Positions 1-12,179 of a stretch of DNA of 64,000 nt are shown here, piece by piece (position 1 is the first letter of the stretch; every line of letters starts with the position of its first letter). The notes beneath the pieces were generated by a model. The model saw nothing but the letters and a program-made list of their open reading frames with translations, had not been told where the DNA came from and searched no databases. Made by a program: the position numbers and the translations under genes. The DNA is taken from NCBI RefSeq assembly GCF_020382885.2, contig NC_058501.1, positions 19,608,455 through 19,672,454 on the forward strand, in the 5' to 3' direction. The stretch comes from Scatophagus argus (taxonomy: Eukaryota; Chordata; Actinopteri; Scatophagidae).

Positions 1-1516
1 AGGTAAGGTCCTGAACATTAGAACATTATGACATTAAGTGATGTCCAGAACTTCATCCTTCATCAGATGTTAAAACCATATGATCACAGAGAAAAGTCAA
101 GCTAGATACACTTGTTACAAAGAGAGTTCCGGGGATCTGAGGACCTTTTGACCACTGATCACATACTAGAGACAGCTGGAAAAACAACTGATATCACTCT
201 CAGTGAGCGCAGGAAGTCTGGCTGATGTCAGTGCTTCTGCTTTGAGTCACAACACATATGCTCACAGCCCCTTCTAATTTTAATGGTCATACAAGTTACT
301 GAGGACATGTCTGGCAATTTAAACACTTTACAGTCCACTGGTCAAGATTCCCACGATCAGGGTGGAGCAGATTTCAGCAGTCTCTCCTCCTGCTTGATGC
401 AGGGCCAAAACAAGTGGCCTGACCTCCCTTCGTGAAGCCCCCCCCCCCCCCCGTGAGCAGGAAGGAAGTTTTCTGTTGTCAAAAGGACAAGGTCACATTG
501 TGTTTCTGTCTCCAGAAATATAGATATAAAACACATCAGTGCACAACAGTTTGACACGGAGATTCAAACGTTAGACTGCGTGTCTTGCAAGACCAACTTC
601 ACACTGGCAGGATTCCAACACAAGAAACACTGAAACATGTCTCACAACTGACCGAGCAGACGTGACACTGGCCTTGAACTGCATGACCACAGATCACATA
701 TTTTGTAATTGCACATATAACGCAGTAAGCGATCTGGGTTCTTCACCTGCACTTTGTCCCCATCAATATTTTCTTGATTTCAGTTTGTTGGTGCATCTCT
801 GCACCAGCAGAAAAAGACTGCACCTGTGCACACAACAACTATCCAGTATGTGTGGAAAAACATCCTCTGGCAGAGCAGCAGCAAAGAGGAGATGGGAAAG
901 GATGCCAGACCGCCTCTGACTGCATCATGTTAGTAGTGAGCTAAACATAACATACGGAGGGGGATGGGGTGGTACAAGTCAGATTACCTCATCTAGCGCA
1001 AATTGTGTTATTATAACCCCGTGGGCTGAGCTGTTGGCGAAAGAAACTGCAACATACAGTGAATTGGGATCCAACCAAGATCCAACTGTCAGCTGAAGAT
1101 CACACCGGCGTTTTGTTTTCAGTATCAAAAGATCTGCAAACTGGCACATAATCTTTTATTGTCACTCGGATTAAAATCTGTCTTGAGGTTTAGGTGTTAA
1201 GCGTGTGGACAACAACACGGTGGCGTCGGCTTTATGATCTGTGGACTCCTCTGTGTCCGCAGCTCCTGGTGGATTATTCATAACTCAACAGACAAAGGTA
1301 TTCCCGAAATCACGCTTTCTATTGCTTAACTGCAACACCGTCTCACAACCCCCTGCGTAAACCAGGCATACAAAAAGTTAACTCCAGCGAGAGAATGTTT
1401 CAACTCATTTTTACAACGTGACAAAGCACATGAATGACAAAGCACTCGTGCAGGCTTTTTTCTAAACGAGAGATTCAGCGCCGAGGTAGACCGAAGTACC
1501 GTCAGTAAGGACTTAC
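1..1516. other. No gene recognised; possible intron 1 of the left-edge gene
   Basis: A C-homopolymer at about 438-452 and otherwise unremarkable sequence. If the exon at 1517-1547 is real, this is its first intron. Confidence 0.4.
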
Positions 1517-1547
1517 ATGTTGCTCCTAGCAGAGTATTTTCCTCCAT
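1517..1547 (-). CDS. Likely first coding exon of an unidentified gene leaving the window on the left
   Basis: On the minus strand ATG (1545-1547, context GAAATGG) opens MEENTLLGAT plus one base, then a consensus donor GTAAGT at 1511-1516. The sequence just upstream (about 1550-2030) is GC-richer than its surroundings, looks like a 5' UTR/promoter, and contains a short upstream ORF starting MVQSEPEASE. No second exon is evident in 1-1510, so intron 1 probably continues past the window edge. I do not recognise the protein. It could also be a chance ATG before a donor. Confidence 0.4.
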
Positions 1548-2050
1548 TTCAGTCCCCGCTTTCTGTTCTTTTGTTCATTCAAACATGCGAGTTTTGGCTC
1601 TTCCTTTCCGGCAGTCCTCTCATTCCTCAGGCAGAATCGGAGGAGGAGGAGGAGGTGGTGGGGGATGGGGTGGGGGGGCTTGGTCGCGTCACTGAAGTTG
1701 TTGCGTCCGATGTCCTGAACGAACCGGGCAAGGAACCCCTCCTGAGAGCCTCCAGATAGACCAGAGACAGGGCTTAAAAAATAAATAAGGACAAAAAAAA
1801 CCCACGCCGTACCAGCCTGTTGAAAGGGGCGCCGGTGAGTATAGCTGCTCCTGGGGGAAGATAAGTAAAACCGTGTCTGAGGGAATTTGGGAGAGAGGAA
1901 GCGGGCGAGTCGGAGTGAGGGAAGTTTCTGACTCTCCGACACACTACAGCTGATGCTGTGCTAGTGCCGATGGTCCCTCACTGGCCTCCGGCTCGGACTG
2001 TACCATCAGCGAGAGGAGAGAAGGGGGTGGACTACGGTTGCTACCTATAG
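1548..2050 (-). promoter_or_regulatory. GC-rich leader/promoter-like region
   Basis: A locally GC- and CpG-richer block upstream of the candidate first exon at 1517-1547, with a (GGA)n stretch around 1639-1656. No TATA box at a convincing position. It fits a CpG-type promoter for a minus-strand gene. Confidence 0.35.
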
Positions 2051-5000
2051 TATTGTTTGTGAAATACTAGCTAGATTTAACGTTATGGAAAACAAATACA
2101 GTGAGCGCCAGGTGGTGATATACTTATGTTATAATCTTGAAGCAAACTTTCCTGTTAAAAGCATATTTCTTTATTTGAAGAAAATGACTGTCCCCCCTTC
2201 GTTCTTATTGGTTCTTCCACCTTCGAAACTACAATGCTCACACTGCCAGGTCACAGTTCACATTCAATATAAACCTTCTCCCTTTGACCAGCATGTTTGC
2301 TATAATTTCTGCCATGTTTTTGGTTTTGGCTAGTTGCTTGAAGTCCTCTCAGACATCTGATTAAAATGCGGCATAAATAAAGATTAAGTTTATCAATATC
2401 ACTCAATGGGATTGCCCTAACCGCACACTGCAGTCAACAAAATACTCAAACGTAGCAAGGAGATTATAAGGAAACTATAAAAGATGAAAAACTTGAACTG
2501 TACTTGGCTGGAATGTCTTTTCAAAAATCGATGGTCAAAAACCCTGGTGAGCTTGTTATATTCAGTGGGTGGACTACATCTTCCTATCCCTTCACATAAA
2601 CATAGAAACCAGTAAACATTACCATGAAATATATGGAGGCACTTTAATGATGATTTTCCTTCCAATAAAACACAATATTTTCCTCCTGCAAGAGTGATCT
2701 ACTACATACACGCTTGCATTTTAAAGGTGTATGTCAACATGCATTCATATTAAGACAGGAAGTCTTTCTCAGTGTCTCCAAATGACATTCAGCCATATGC
2801 ATTGTTAATAGTTTGTTGGAGTTAATAGATGGTACATGCATGAAATTTCAGTGAAAGGAGAACACTAGATTTTCTTGTCAGCCTGGTTTTTGTTTTGGAT
2901 GATGGATGTTTGATGTGTTAAACAAGTTACTCCACCTAAGACAGAACTGCTGTCATATATTTAGAGACAACACAACCCAGTTCAGAACATTCAACTTAAA
3001 AAGTATGGTTGTCACATAACAATTTTAAGCTCTGCAGAGTGTCTTCCCATCTACCACCTGTGGATCTCTTAGAGCATCTGCCAAGGTGGGGGCTGGGCCA
3101 GGGGCTGATCGGCACGCTTGAGAGGGGACACCCTGTCAAAAGGACCCCAGTGGGGCTCTTTTGTGCAGCTGTTGAGTCGTGTTCACCCAAACCCCCAAGA
3201 GCCACCTGTCACTGCAACTGGAAAGTGGGGGGTTTTTCAAGGAGATGGGGGTTGGGTGGGCTGGAGAGTGTGTCGTTGATAGGTTTTACAGAATTAAAGC
3301 TGAAAGAGTGACTGCTAAATGTCTGCATGTCTCAAAGTCTATTGACAATTATGTCATTCTTCTTAACTGTCCTTGATGACTTTACGCCATCCTCAAAACA
3401 TGGTTTAATCAAAGACCACACTCCCCTTGAAGTCTCTTGATTCAAGTACTATCAGTAATTGAATCACAGATAAGTAAGGTATTTCATTTACCGAGAAAAG
3501 GAGCAATTAAGAGTTAAGTTTCCACTCCTTTCAAGTCAAGGAAAGATTGAAGGAGAGCAGGAAACATCTTTGAGTGCTAATGAAAGATCAACAGCTTCAT
3601 ATATCAGCCAAAACTCAGGCTTTACAGGAAACAGAAACCAAACTCAGTTAATTCAACAGTCACTGTCATAAAAGGATCAATAAAGTATCTATCTATAATG
3701 AAGCTGAAGATGAGAGAGTTAAAATGTGGAAAGCAGAGATGTATTTCTATTATTTGAGTCAGATAAGTATTGATTAGGCTACAGCACACCAAAACCTGTA
3801 GGAGAGGAAACTGCAATAAAGCTCTGTTGAACTTCATTATCTTTTTTGTACATGTTGTTCTGGTACATTATGTAAACATAAAACAAATGTTCAAATGGTT
3901 TATTATTTTTAGTTTAAAAACAGTTTTTTATTCCTTCCTGTTACAGATTTTGCATTTACCATACATCATAGTAAAGTGACCAAAACACAGATGTCACAAA
4001 CATTAACTCTGCTTTTCAAGTGCCCTGCAGATGCACGTTTTTAGATCTTTTGTGCTGCTTCTTTAGCCATCGTACTGAAACCTTCCAGACCTTTCATCCT
4101 TTCATTCTCATCTCTATACCAAGCTCTTGAGCCAACACGTGCACACACTTGCACACAAACACCTGTGCGCACACACACACAAAAAAACTGTTTTCTGAAA
4201 AAAAGTATCAACAGCAGTCATCATATTGATATTTGTGAGCTTTTGATATTGGGGATATATATTTTTACAGAAACAGGACACACTGGGAATGGCGTTATTT
4301 GTTGATTTTTGTTGGAAAATATACACCGACCTGTATAAAAGGACACACATTTGTAGACTTAGATTAAAATCAACATTAATTTTTTTTTAAAAAATGGCAA
4401 ACTGGTTGATTTATTTTACTTCTGAGCACTTGTCACAGTTTGACTTCTAAACTGTAATGTGGAAAAGGAATGACTTTAACAATACTGAAAGTGGATCTGA
4501 CAAATAATAATATACTATCATGCCAACAACAAAGGAACCTTATTACAAATAAACCATCGCTATAAAACCTTGAACACAAGACAGAGGTGCTTCAGCCAGC
4601 AGTCTGATAGGAAAATTAAAGAGCTCAAGATAAAAGCATACCTCAGAGTCAGGAGGAGGCGGAGGCGTGTCCATTTATCACACATCACTGTACCGTGCTG
4701 CGCTAATGAGCCATTCAGAGTAAGGTGGATGCAGATAAGAGAAAATAGCTCAGTTGGTCTCCATTAGCTGCATTTTAGATGTGCTCAAATGTTGCGTGTC
4801 TTTTCAAAGTTCTGCAGACCGAAAAAGTGATAAATGAAGGTACACGTAAATACGTTCCAGTGCTTTTAGCTGTCTTTCTGCTTTCACAACCCTCTCTTGG
4901 TTTATTGTTTTGAATTCATGCCAAGTTCTGCAAGCAACCTGTGAACCTGTGTCGTCTCCATTTGTGTACCACTTGTGTGACCTCACTGCAAACACAGGAA

Positions 5001-7122
5001 GTGAAGAGCCCCCCCCCCTCTTCCCTTAAAATCCATGACAGGGCTGAAAAAAGGAATTGATTTTGGAGCTGCAGCTGCACTCTTCACATAACACACAGAG
5101 ACCCCCTAACACACACATCTCATTAAACTGCCACTGATTACCGTGAGCAGTTCATGCCTTGCAAAAAAAACAACAGACAGTTAACAGAGAACATTGGGAA
5201 TAAGGGAGTAAACACTACTGAGAGGGTGTGATTGCATCAGTAAATACACACCCTGAAAAACGAGGGGAACCAAGGGAGGAGATAAAAAAAAACGCAGATT
5301 GGGAAAAAAAGCTCAAAAGAAAAGGAACAGGGAGTTGCAGACAATAAGGAAACTGATACCACAGAAGAAAAGAGAGCTGCTGATAAGGATTTATCTGTGT
5401 GAAGATAATGTTAACTAACTAGTAACGTCCTGCTTCCTCTAAATATTACAGAAGTGTATTGCTTCTGAAATAGTGCAAAGTCAGAGCTTCTTTTCACAAT
5501 AAAAATGATCATTGCGACTGATGGGAATAGCATTAGTTTGAATCAGAGTACTGGACCAGTTATAATGACCTGAAGGAAGTTGTCGGGCACAAGTCTATGC
5601 CACTGCGACTGCAGAACTACCTGAGCTAACTGATCTAACAAACACCAACTGAGGCTAACCGAGGCAGACTGTAGCTATAACTGCAGCCATAACTCGACCG
5701 GACCAACACACCACGTGAGAAAGCAAAAGGTTAGCTCAGAAGAAAATTCCTACTGTGAATTCTTCCTCGTAGAATGCACAAAAATTGGAATGACGAGTTT
5801 TCTTGCAGTATTTGCACACCATCAGGAGAAAGAGGAAGATGGTCACCACCAGCACCGCCAGTCAGTCTGGAGGTCAGCCACCGTGAATGGCAAGGGTAAC
5901 CCTCAGCCTGGTAATAAAACAACAATAGCAGGAATGTTCAGAATGTCCCCAGAGAACATAGACCCAGTCTATGTTATAGACTACTGAATACACTATCTGT
6001 GCCTTTAGCAAATGGTAGGTCGCATGGAAGCAGGAGGGGTGGGGTAGCATAAGGGAAGGGCGGGTATGAGGCTAATTCACTATGATGTATTTAGTGGTAA
6101 AATATGTTTGTTTGCACCTTTGTAATCTATTCTAGCAAAGACAGTTTTGCACATGACATTCACAGGATGTCACTAGGGTCTGGCCACTGGCATACTTGCT
6201 GGTTCAGTTTGCTGACAGGTTTCACTGCATCACTTCTCAAAGTCAGCACAGTCAAAGGTCACCTGCACCTGTAAGGGGGTGGGGGGGGCTGTAAATTTAA
6301 ATAATTTACGACCATGTTGTCTTTTATTTCCCTTAGTGTGATTTAATACTTAACACTGCAAAAATGTGTGTGTATGCATAGACAGAGAGGTAGAGAGAGA
6401 TAGAGTGTGGGAGAATTCCCTGTTTCTTTGTGTTTCTCTCTAGGGTGCTGGGAAAAGAGTGCTGTTTAGTCTGAATCATCTGAGTTTAGTCTGCGAGTCT
6501 TTGTGAGCTGGAAGTTTGACTCGCATCAGGAGGTCTTGAACTATTGTAAGTTTAACATCCAACCTACTTGATGTACTTGACCCATCATTTGTATAGCTCA
6601 AGCTCCATCAACACCGGATCTTTCGTTTTTTAATGGCTACCATGTAGCCATGTCTCCAAGAAATGATGTTATATGAACTAGCTTGCAGCAGCAAATGTAT
6701 TTATAAGGGACCCATAATAGGAACCAATTATGTTTTCTCCTAACATGATGAGTAAATGTTGTTAAATCAGTGTAGATGGCAAGTTGCAAAACAGACTCAG
6801 AGTGTGACGTTGTCAGACGGTGGTTTGTGGTGTTGGAGTCCTGTACTGTACAAGCCGGATACCCACCTCAACCACCTCCAATGCAAATCTGGTGAGGCGT
6901 ATAAATGTAATGTTTGATTCAGCGAAACAAACATTATCTCTGAAAATATTCCAAGATTTACGTTTCCCTGATTTACATATTTGCTGCTGCAAATTAGTTC
7001 TATGTAAACATAATTTCAAGGCGACAGGATTGAGCCATGATAACCGTGATGACATCCTCAGGGTAACTTTTCAAAGTTTTAAGAGCTAACACCAGAAACA
7101 TTACACTAACACCATATGGCAT

Positions 7123-7210
7123 ACAGTACAGACAGTAGACCACCACTGCTCATCAGTACAGACAGTAGACCACCACTGCTCATTAGTACAGACAGATCAC
7201 CACTGCTCAT
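7123..7210. repeat. 30-bp tandem repeat, three units
   Basis: Two identical 30-bp units beginning CAGTACAGACAGTAGACCAC (7123-7152 and 7153-7182) and a third shortened, diverged unit to 7210. Confidence 0.85.
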
Positions 7211-7630
7211 TAGCACCGCTGCACTGATCTTCCTTGAACAGTTTCTTCTCGTCCTCTCCAACAACAGGTGGTATCACCAGAGGCTCATGTGATTCCACAG
7301 CAGTATGTCTCAAACAGCAGAGAGCCTGGCAGACCATGACGTAATGGCCGAAAACGTGCTATCAGTTAGAAGCGGGGCCAAAACACGTGGAGTTGGCTCC
7401 TCTCTCCACTCACCCCCCCAGGGGCCCCTCTCTATTCTCCTTTTCCTCGTCACCCTCACCCTCACCCTCAGCCCCACCACCTCCCTTCTGCTCCACCGCA
7501 CTCTGTTTGTGAGTGCATGAATCGCTCCATTTCACCATACCCAACTCCCAGCCCACTACCAATCCCACAACTGCTTCAATAATAGAAGTCCCCCCCTCCC
7601 TCTGCTTTCATTTCCATGACAACCCACAAT

Positions 7631-7680
<50 letters not shown>

Positions 7681-7687
7681 GGAGAGG
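7631..7687. repeat. (GA)n microsatellite
   Basis: About 28 GA units with one AAAG interruption. Confidence 0.95.
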
Positions 7688-9429
7688 AAAATAGCAAAGG
7701 CAGGAAAAAATGTGAATGAGAGGGTGGGAGTGCCGTCCCTTGACCTCTGGTTCTATTTGTAATGAAGGAAAACTCCACTACAAGAGCCTGAGTTTCAGTA
7801 AGGTTAAACTGGCCAGTCAAGAGAGCTCCAGTGGGAGCACTGCTCAGTCATCATGCGAGGTGCTTCAGTTTTGTGTAGGGCTTTTCAAAAAAGAATTTAC
7901 ACAGTGTGCTAGGAAAAAGAGGGGACCAAAGAGAAAGAAAACAAAACAAGAAAAACAAGTCTTTGTTCACACTACAAGTACTACAGCAGCTAGATGCCGT
8001 TTACAGTGTTCACCATCACGGTGCAGCACACTAACGTGCTAACAAAATACAGCTGAAGCTGCTGGTGAAGGTTGTTGGTTTTGCAAGTATTTTCAAGTAT
8101 TGAACAAATTAAAGAGTTGACTTGATGATGGAGCTAGATGGAAACTAAAGAGATTAACAGTGTCATTACAGTACACCTGAGGGGGACATAAATACCTGTA
8201 CAAAACCACCAACCACAGTATTTTTTGAGACTACAAAGTAATTACGGTACATCAGCACATCATCTGAAGATGATGCCTGTCTGTGTCAAATTTTGTGCCA
8301 ATTAAGAAGATGAAAAGATTCTTTTCTGGATAAGTGTGAAATTTGACCTGCTGTTGTTGCTATATGAAAATCCAGGTGAACACCAAAGTCAGTAGGATTC
8401 ATCCTCTGGGGAATATGAATGTCTGCTGAGATATTTCCATCTAGACCAAATACCCCACCAGCTGATGTGCTCTGCTCCACTTCTAGCGACTAGTGTGGCT
8501 ACAGACATGGAGATGAAGACAAATCACAGAATGTAAAGATATAAAATCCAAATAAAAGGAAAATGTGTTTTGTGCATCGCACATGCATCGATTTGGCTTA
8601 GAACAGAGAAAGTTTCATCTTCCAAAGGATTTCAAATTGCATGCTTTTACTTCATATAGATGCAAGAATGCACACTACTTTTACATTTTTTTACATTTTT
8701 GTTACCTTTGGAAAGGTCTCATTAATGAAACTAAAAGGTCATGGGGTCACTTCTCTGTGATAGAATTCATTGATTCAGTGTCATATGGATGGATGGCCTT
8801 CAGAGTGACACAAACAGAGATAAACAAAGGATGAAAGGTCTTGAGGTCAAACCCCAGCGAAGCTTTGTCACTCACACACATACACATAAGATTAGTTGCT
8901 TTAATTCAACTCCCAGGATTACAGTCAGGATTAATTCTATATGTCTCAGAACTGGTGAGAGAATATTTCTGTCCAGCTGTGAGTACAGCAGCTGTCCATT
9001 ACTTGTGTTGTGTCTAGCCTGTTTGAATACTTGGCTACTCTTTTCCAAACTGAGCCAAAGTGGAAAAGAGGAGATAACATGAGACTATTGGCTTCCAGTC
9101 AATTGTTTGTGAGATTATTCCTTCCTCCCCCCGAGGGTCATGAAGATAACAAGATATATTCCTATCAAGTGTTCCTGAGGGAGACAAATACTGCATCAGC
9201 AATTAACAGACGCATGCAATGACTGCGGCAAAAAACGACAGACCAAATGATACTGTTTATACACAAGTCAAAATTCCAATACAGTAAAGTGTCATCAACA
9301 CTCAGGGGAGTGACAACAATGCAAAGAATGTGCTCATAATCTGCAATCATGATCGTGTTGCACACTTCTACTGCATGGTAAAAACAAACAAAACAAAACA
9401 ACAAAAAAACTGTATGGCGTTTAGAAAGC

Positions 9430-9471
9430 AAATAATGAGGAGAACAGCCCTGACCATTCTCCTCATTATTT
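9430..9471. repeat. 15-bp perfect hairpin
   Basis: AAATAATGAGGAGAA and its exact reverse complement separated by a 12-nt loop. Confidence 0.85.
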
Positions 9472-11740
9472 CTGTACCATGTAAGATTTCTGTATCCTGT
9501 GCATGCATGTGGTAAATGTACGTGAGCACCTGCAGGCATGTAGTATGTGCCCGTACACTTTATACAGACTTCAGTAATAGAAGCCCAACAGCCAGCTTGT
9601 TTGCGAGCTCTGTTGTTAATGGCACATTATAAAATGGATAATGAATTGTTAATTAACAGGCTTTTGAAGTGGTGGTGCGCTCAGGACTAGAGACATGATT
9701 TACTTTTCAGAGCAGAAGCAAAACAACTTTGATTCTTGCTGCAACCGCATTGTTGTATTTTTAATCAAATCCTGCAAGAAATGGTCAAATTTAGATTTCC
9801 ACGTGCCAAGTTGAGTCTAGGACAGTGGGGAGTGGGGCGACCTGTCCTATGGAAGCTGGCAAGAAAGAGGGCTGAGCTCAATAATCCCCAGGGTTGTGGG
9901 CCTCCCAGTGTGACGTCCTCAATCTCCCCCAAGACCCTGTCGAAATCCCTCTGACAGCAGTCTGCATTATTTGCCTATCAGTGGCTTAGCTCCACCCCCT
10001 GGACAGAACCGAGATGGAGGGATTTAATGTGGACTAGAGAAGAAAAAAGAGAGGAACACTAGACAACACGAGACAATACCAACATTATTTCCTAATATAT
10101 TCCCTCCGGTTCTTCAGACACATGTGGGAAACTAGAGAATGTGAGTCAGTGTGAACAATGACAAACTGTAACCTTGACTGTGTACTCTCTCCACTGCAAA
10201 TGGATCTATTTTTCCTCAAGAACCAGTTGACACTGACTCGTTGCACTAATATGTCTGATCAAAGCTAGCAGTTTGCATCCTATTAGCTGAACAACCCTAA
10301 TGCTACTGTGTAATGAAGCTTATTGGAATAAGAAAGACTGAGGGGGTTGCACTCACATTACATTCAATTGGCTGCAATAGGAAATGAGTTTGGGGTGAAA
10401 GCTGCTGCCAACACTGTAGCTGTCAGTATTCACGTGTCTCAATTGCACGCTCAGAGCTCACTCAATGCAAATTGGCATAAAGTGGCTGTTGTCATGTTTG
10501 ACACAGCAATGCTAATGTCGCTTATTAGCAGCTTTAGTCAGGGCAGAGGACGTAATCAGTAACATTATCTGCTGGAAGTTTGACAGAAAACATGCAAGCG
10601 AACCCGACTTAACAACCTAGCTACCCGCTAACATGCTAATCATCAACACAGAAATCCAACAGTGGAATAATATGTGTAATATCATATCAAGGGAATATTA
10701 TTTTGTATCTTTCACATAATAATTTAATTATAGAAACAACAGAGGAGGAGGGGAGTGGATTTGGCATCACCCTAAGCATTCATTTCCCTTTCTGACACCA
10801 TCCAAGGCCAATGGAGAAAGATGCCTGAGTTTATTTACTGTCCTTCTACAAGAGGTAAATCAAAAGTTTTGATATGTGCTGTGAGAGGCCCAATCACTGT
10901 TTTGGCCAAAGGAGACTAATAAATATATCATATCACAAGTCTATGAACACAGGAAAGAGAAATGCCAATTTTGAATTACAGTGGCTGCAGCTCCAACCAA
11001 TCCTAAATTATGTGCTTGACAGCATCTTAGGTGCAGGATGGAGAACATACATTAAAATATTTTCAGTTATGATTGGGTTTTGCAAGATCTTGAGCGCTTG
11101 TTTTGTCTCCTTTGATTAGTAAAAGACTGCACCCAAATAGGCACACATCTTGTCACACAAGGCCATGTGCATATAAATACATCTTTTAAAATTAGCGTTA
11201 CAGCAAGTTGTTCAGAACAAACTATGAATAAGACATTACTAATATATTTAGTGAATTCCATGATTATTAGGAGCCAAGCCCAGTCTCTGAGCCTTACCCC
11301 GACTGTCAGAGCACAGGAGCTGACATGTATCTGCCAATTAACAAGGACTGCACTGTTGAGCTTATTAAAACTGATCTCACACAGACCTACTGAGACAGGC
11401 AATAATGACACACTGGGAAAAAAGAACAAATCAGGAAGGTGTGCACAAATATTTTTTTAGACACGTGGAATGTGTTCCTGGTGCTTCCACCCCTTTTCAT
11501 TTCATTCCATTTCTAATATTACTCGAGCCAACCTTCTAAAGTGTAAACTCCAAACCCAGGTTTTAACACTAAACTCAAACCTTGAAGAAAAGAGGACAAG
11601 ATAAAATGATTTTTCAGAAAAAAAGTCCTCACCTACAGTCTAAACTCACACAGTATACCAAGACCTTCACACAAGCACACACACTCACAAAGTCGGTGTT
11701 TCAAAGGAGATGTCAACATTGTGAAAACAGATGAGGGAAC

Positions 11741-12058
11741 ATGTGTGGAATTAAGCCTGTGAATATTCTCATTCATCCAGGTCATGGTTATCTCAAGGAA
11801 ATTCAATCGAATGCAACTGGACTTAGTTATTTGTCTTTGAAGACGTTTCACCTCTCATCCAAGAGGCTTCATCAGTTCATGCTCGCTTGACTAGGCTGGG
11901 ACTAGTCCAACTAGCTGGTGTGGAGACCCAGGTATTTAACCTCCACAGAGGTTAAATACCTGGGTGGTGGGTGGACAACCTGAGAGGTGAAACGTCTTCA
12001 AAGACAAATAACTAAGTCCAGTTGCATTCGATTGAATTTCCTTGAGATGTGTGGAATT
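11741..12058. mobile_element. Fold-back insertion with 66-bp perfect arms, Penelope-like repeat type
   Basis: It is flanked by identical 12-bp direct repeats ATGTGTGGAATT at 11741-11752 and 12047-12058. Arms 11792-11857 and 11981-12046 are perfect inverted copies of 66 bp. A central 17-bp palindrome (CCCAGGTATTTAACCTC and its complement, 4-nt loop) spans 11927-11964. The sequence type is very common in fish genomes. Its hammerhead-like core and inverted 5'-truncated arrangement recall the terminal repeats of Penelope-like retroelements, but that family assignment is inference. It lies just downstream of the map3k6 polyadenylation signal. Confidence 0.75.
11838..11879 (-). ncRNA. Hammerhead-ribozyme-like core, type I
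   Basis: Read on the minus strand: UGAA, CUGAUGA, a stem-loop (GCCUCU ... AGAGGU), GAAA, CGUC, UUCA. UGAA and UUCA pair as stem I, GCCUCU/AGAGGU as stem II (one G-U pair), and the invariant CUGAUGA and GAAA are intact. GUC would be the cleavage triplet. Stem III is only A-C/G-U with no loop, so a monomer could not close it; two copies could pair through ACGU. Hammerheads are known in Penelope-like elements. Activity is not shown. Confidence 0.6.
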
Positions 12059-12173
12059 GTTTATCACTTCATCACTTCCTCCAGCCTACGTCACTCACTA
12101 AGGAGAAAAGTTCCTCTCTGTTACAAATGGCTGCATGCAGATAACAAGCCAGTCTGACAGTTTAAGGTTCTTG

Positions 12174-12179
12174 TTTATT
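12174..12179 (-). terminator. Probable map3k6 polyadenylation signal
   Basis: AATAAA on the minus strand (TTTATT on plus), about 1.14 kb downstream of the map3k6 stop at 13320. It would give a 3' UTR of roughly 1.16 kb. The stretch between stop and signal is AT-rich with no other gene. The fold-back element at 11741-12058 lies just beyond it. Confidence 0.5.

Larger units (their letters stand above)
2051..11740. other. Intergenic stretch without a supportable gene
   Basis: Only short frames on both strands. It contains the tandem repeat at 7123, the (GA)n at 7631, the hairpin at 9430 and short CA runs near 4160. An acidic exon-like frame (7414-7500) and a membrane-like frame (5750-5855), both minus strand, were examined and not accepted as genes. 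Confidence 0.6.

Noticed and set aside
1526..1942. 138-codon minus-strand frame beginning MSESQKLPSL
   Set aside because: It lies in the putative 5' UTR of the left-edge gene, has no recognisable domain, and runs into the candidate ATG region in another frame.
7123..7210. Spaced repeat that could suggest a CRISPR-like array
   Set aside because: Units are contiguous with no spacers, and the genome is a vertebrate; it is an ordinary minisatellite.
7414..7500. Acidic Gly/Glu-rich minus-strand frame ending at a GTGAGT donor
   Set aside because: The composition comes from a local GGGTGA-type repeat. The only upstream AG lacks a pyrimidine tract, and no partner exon was found.
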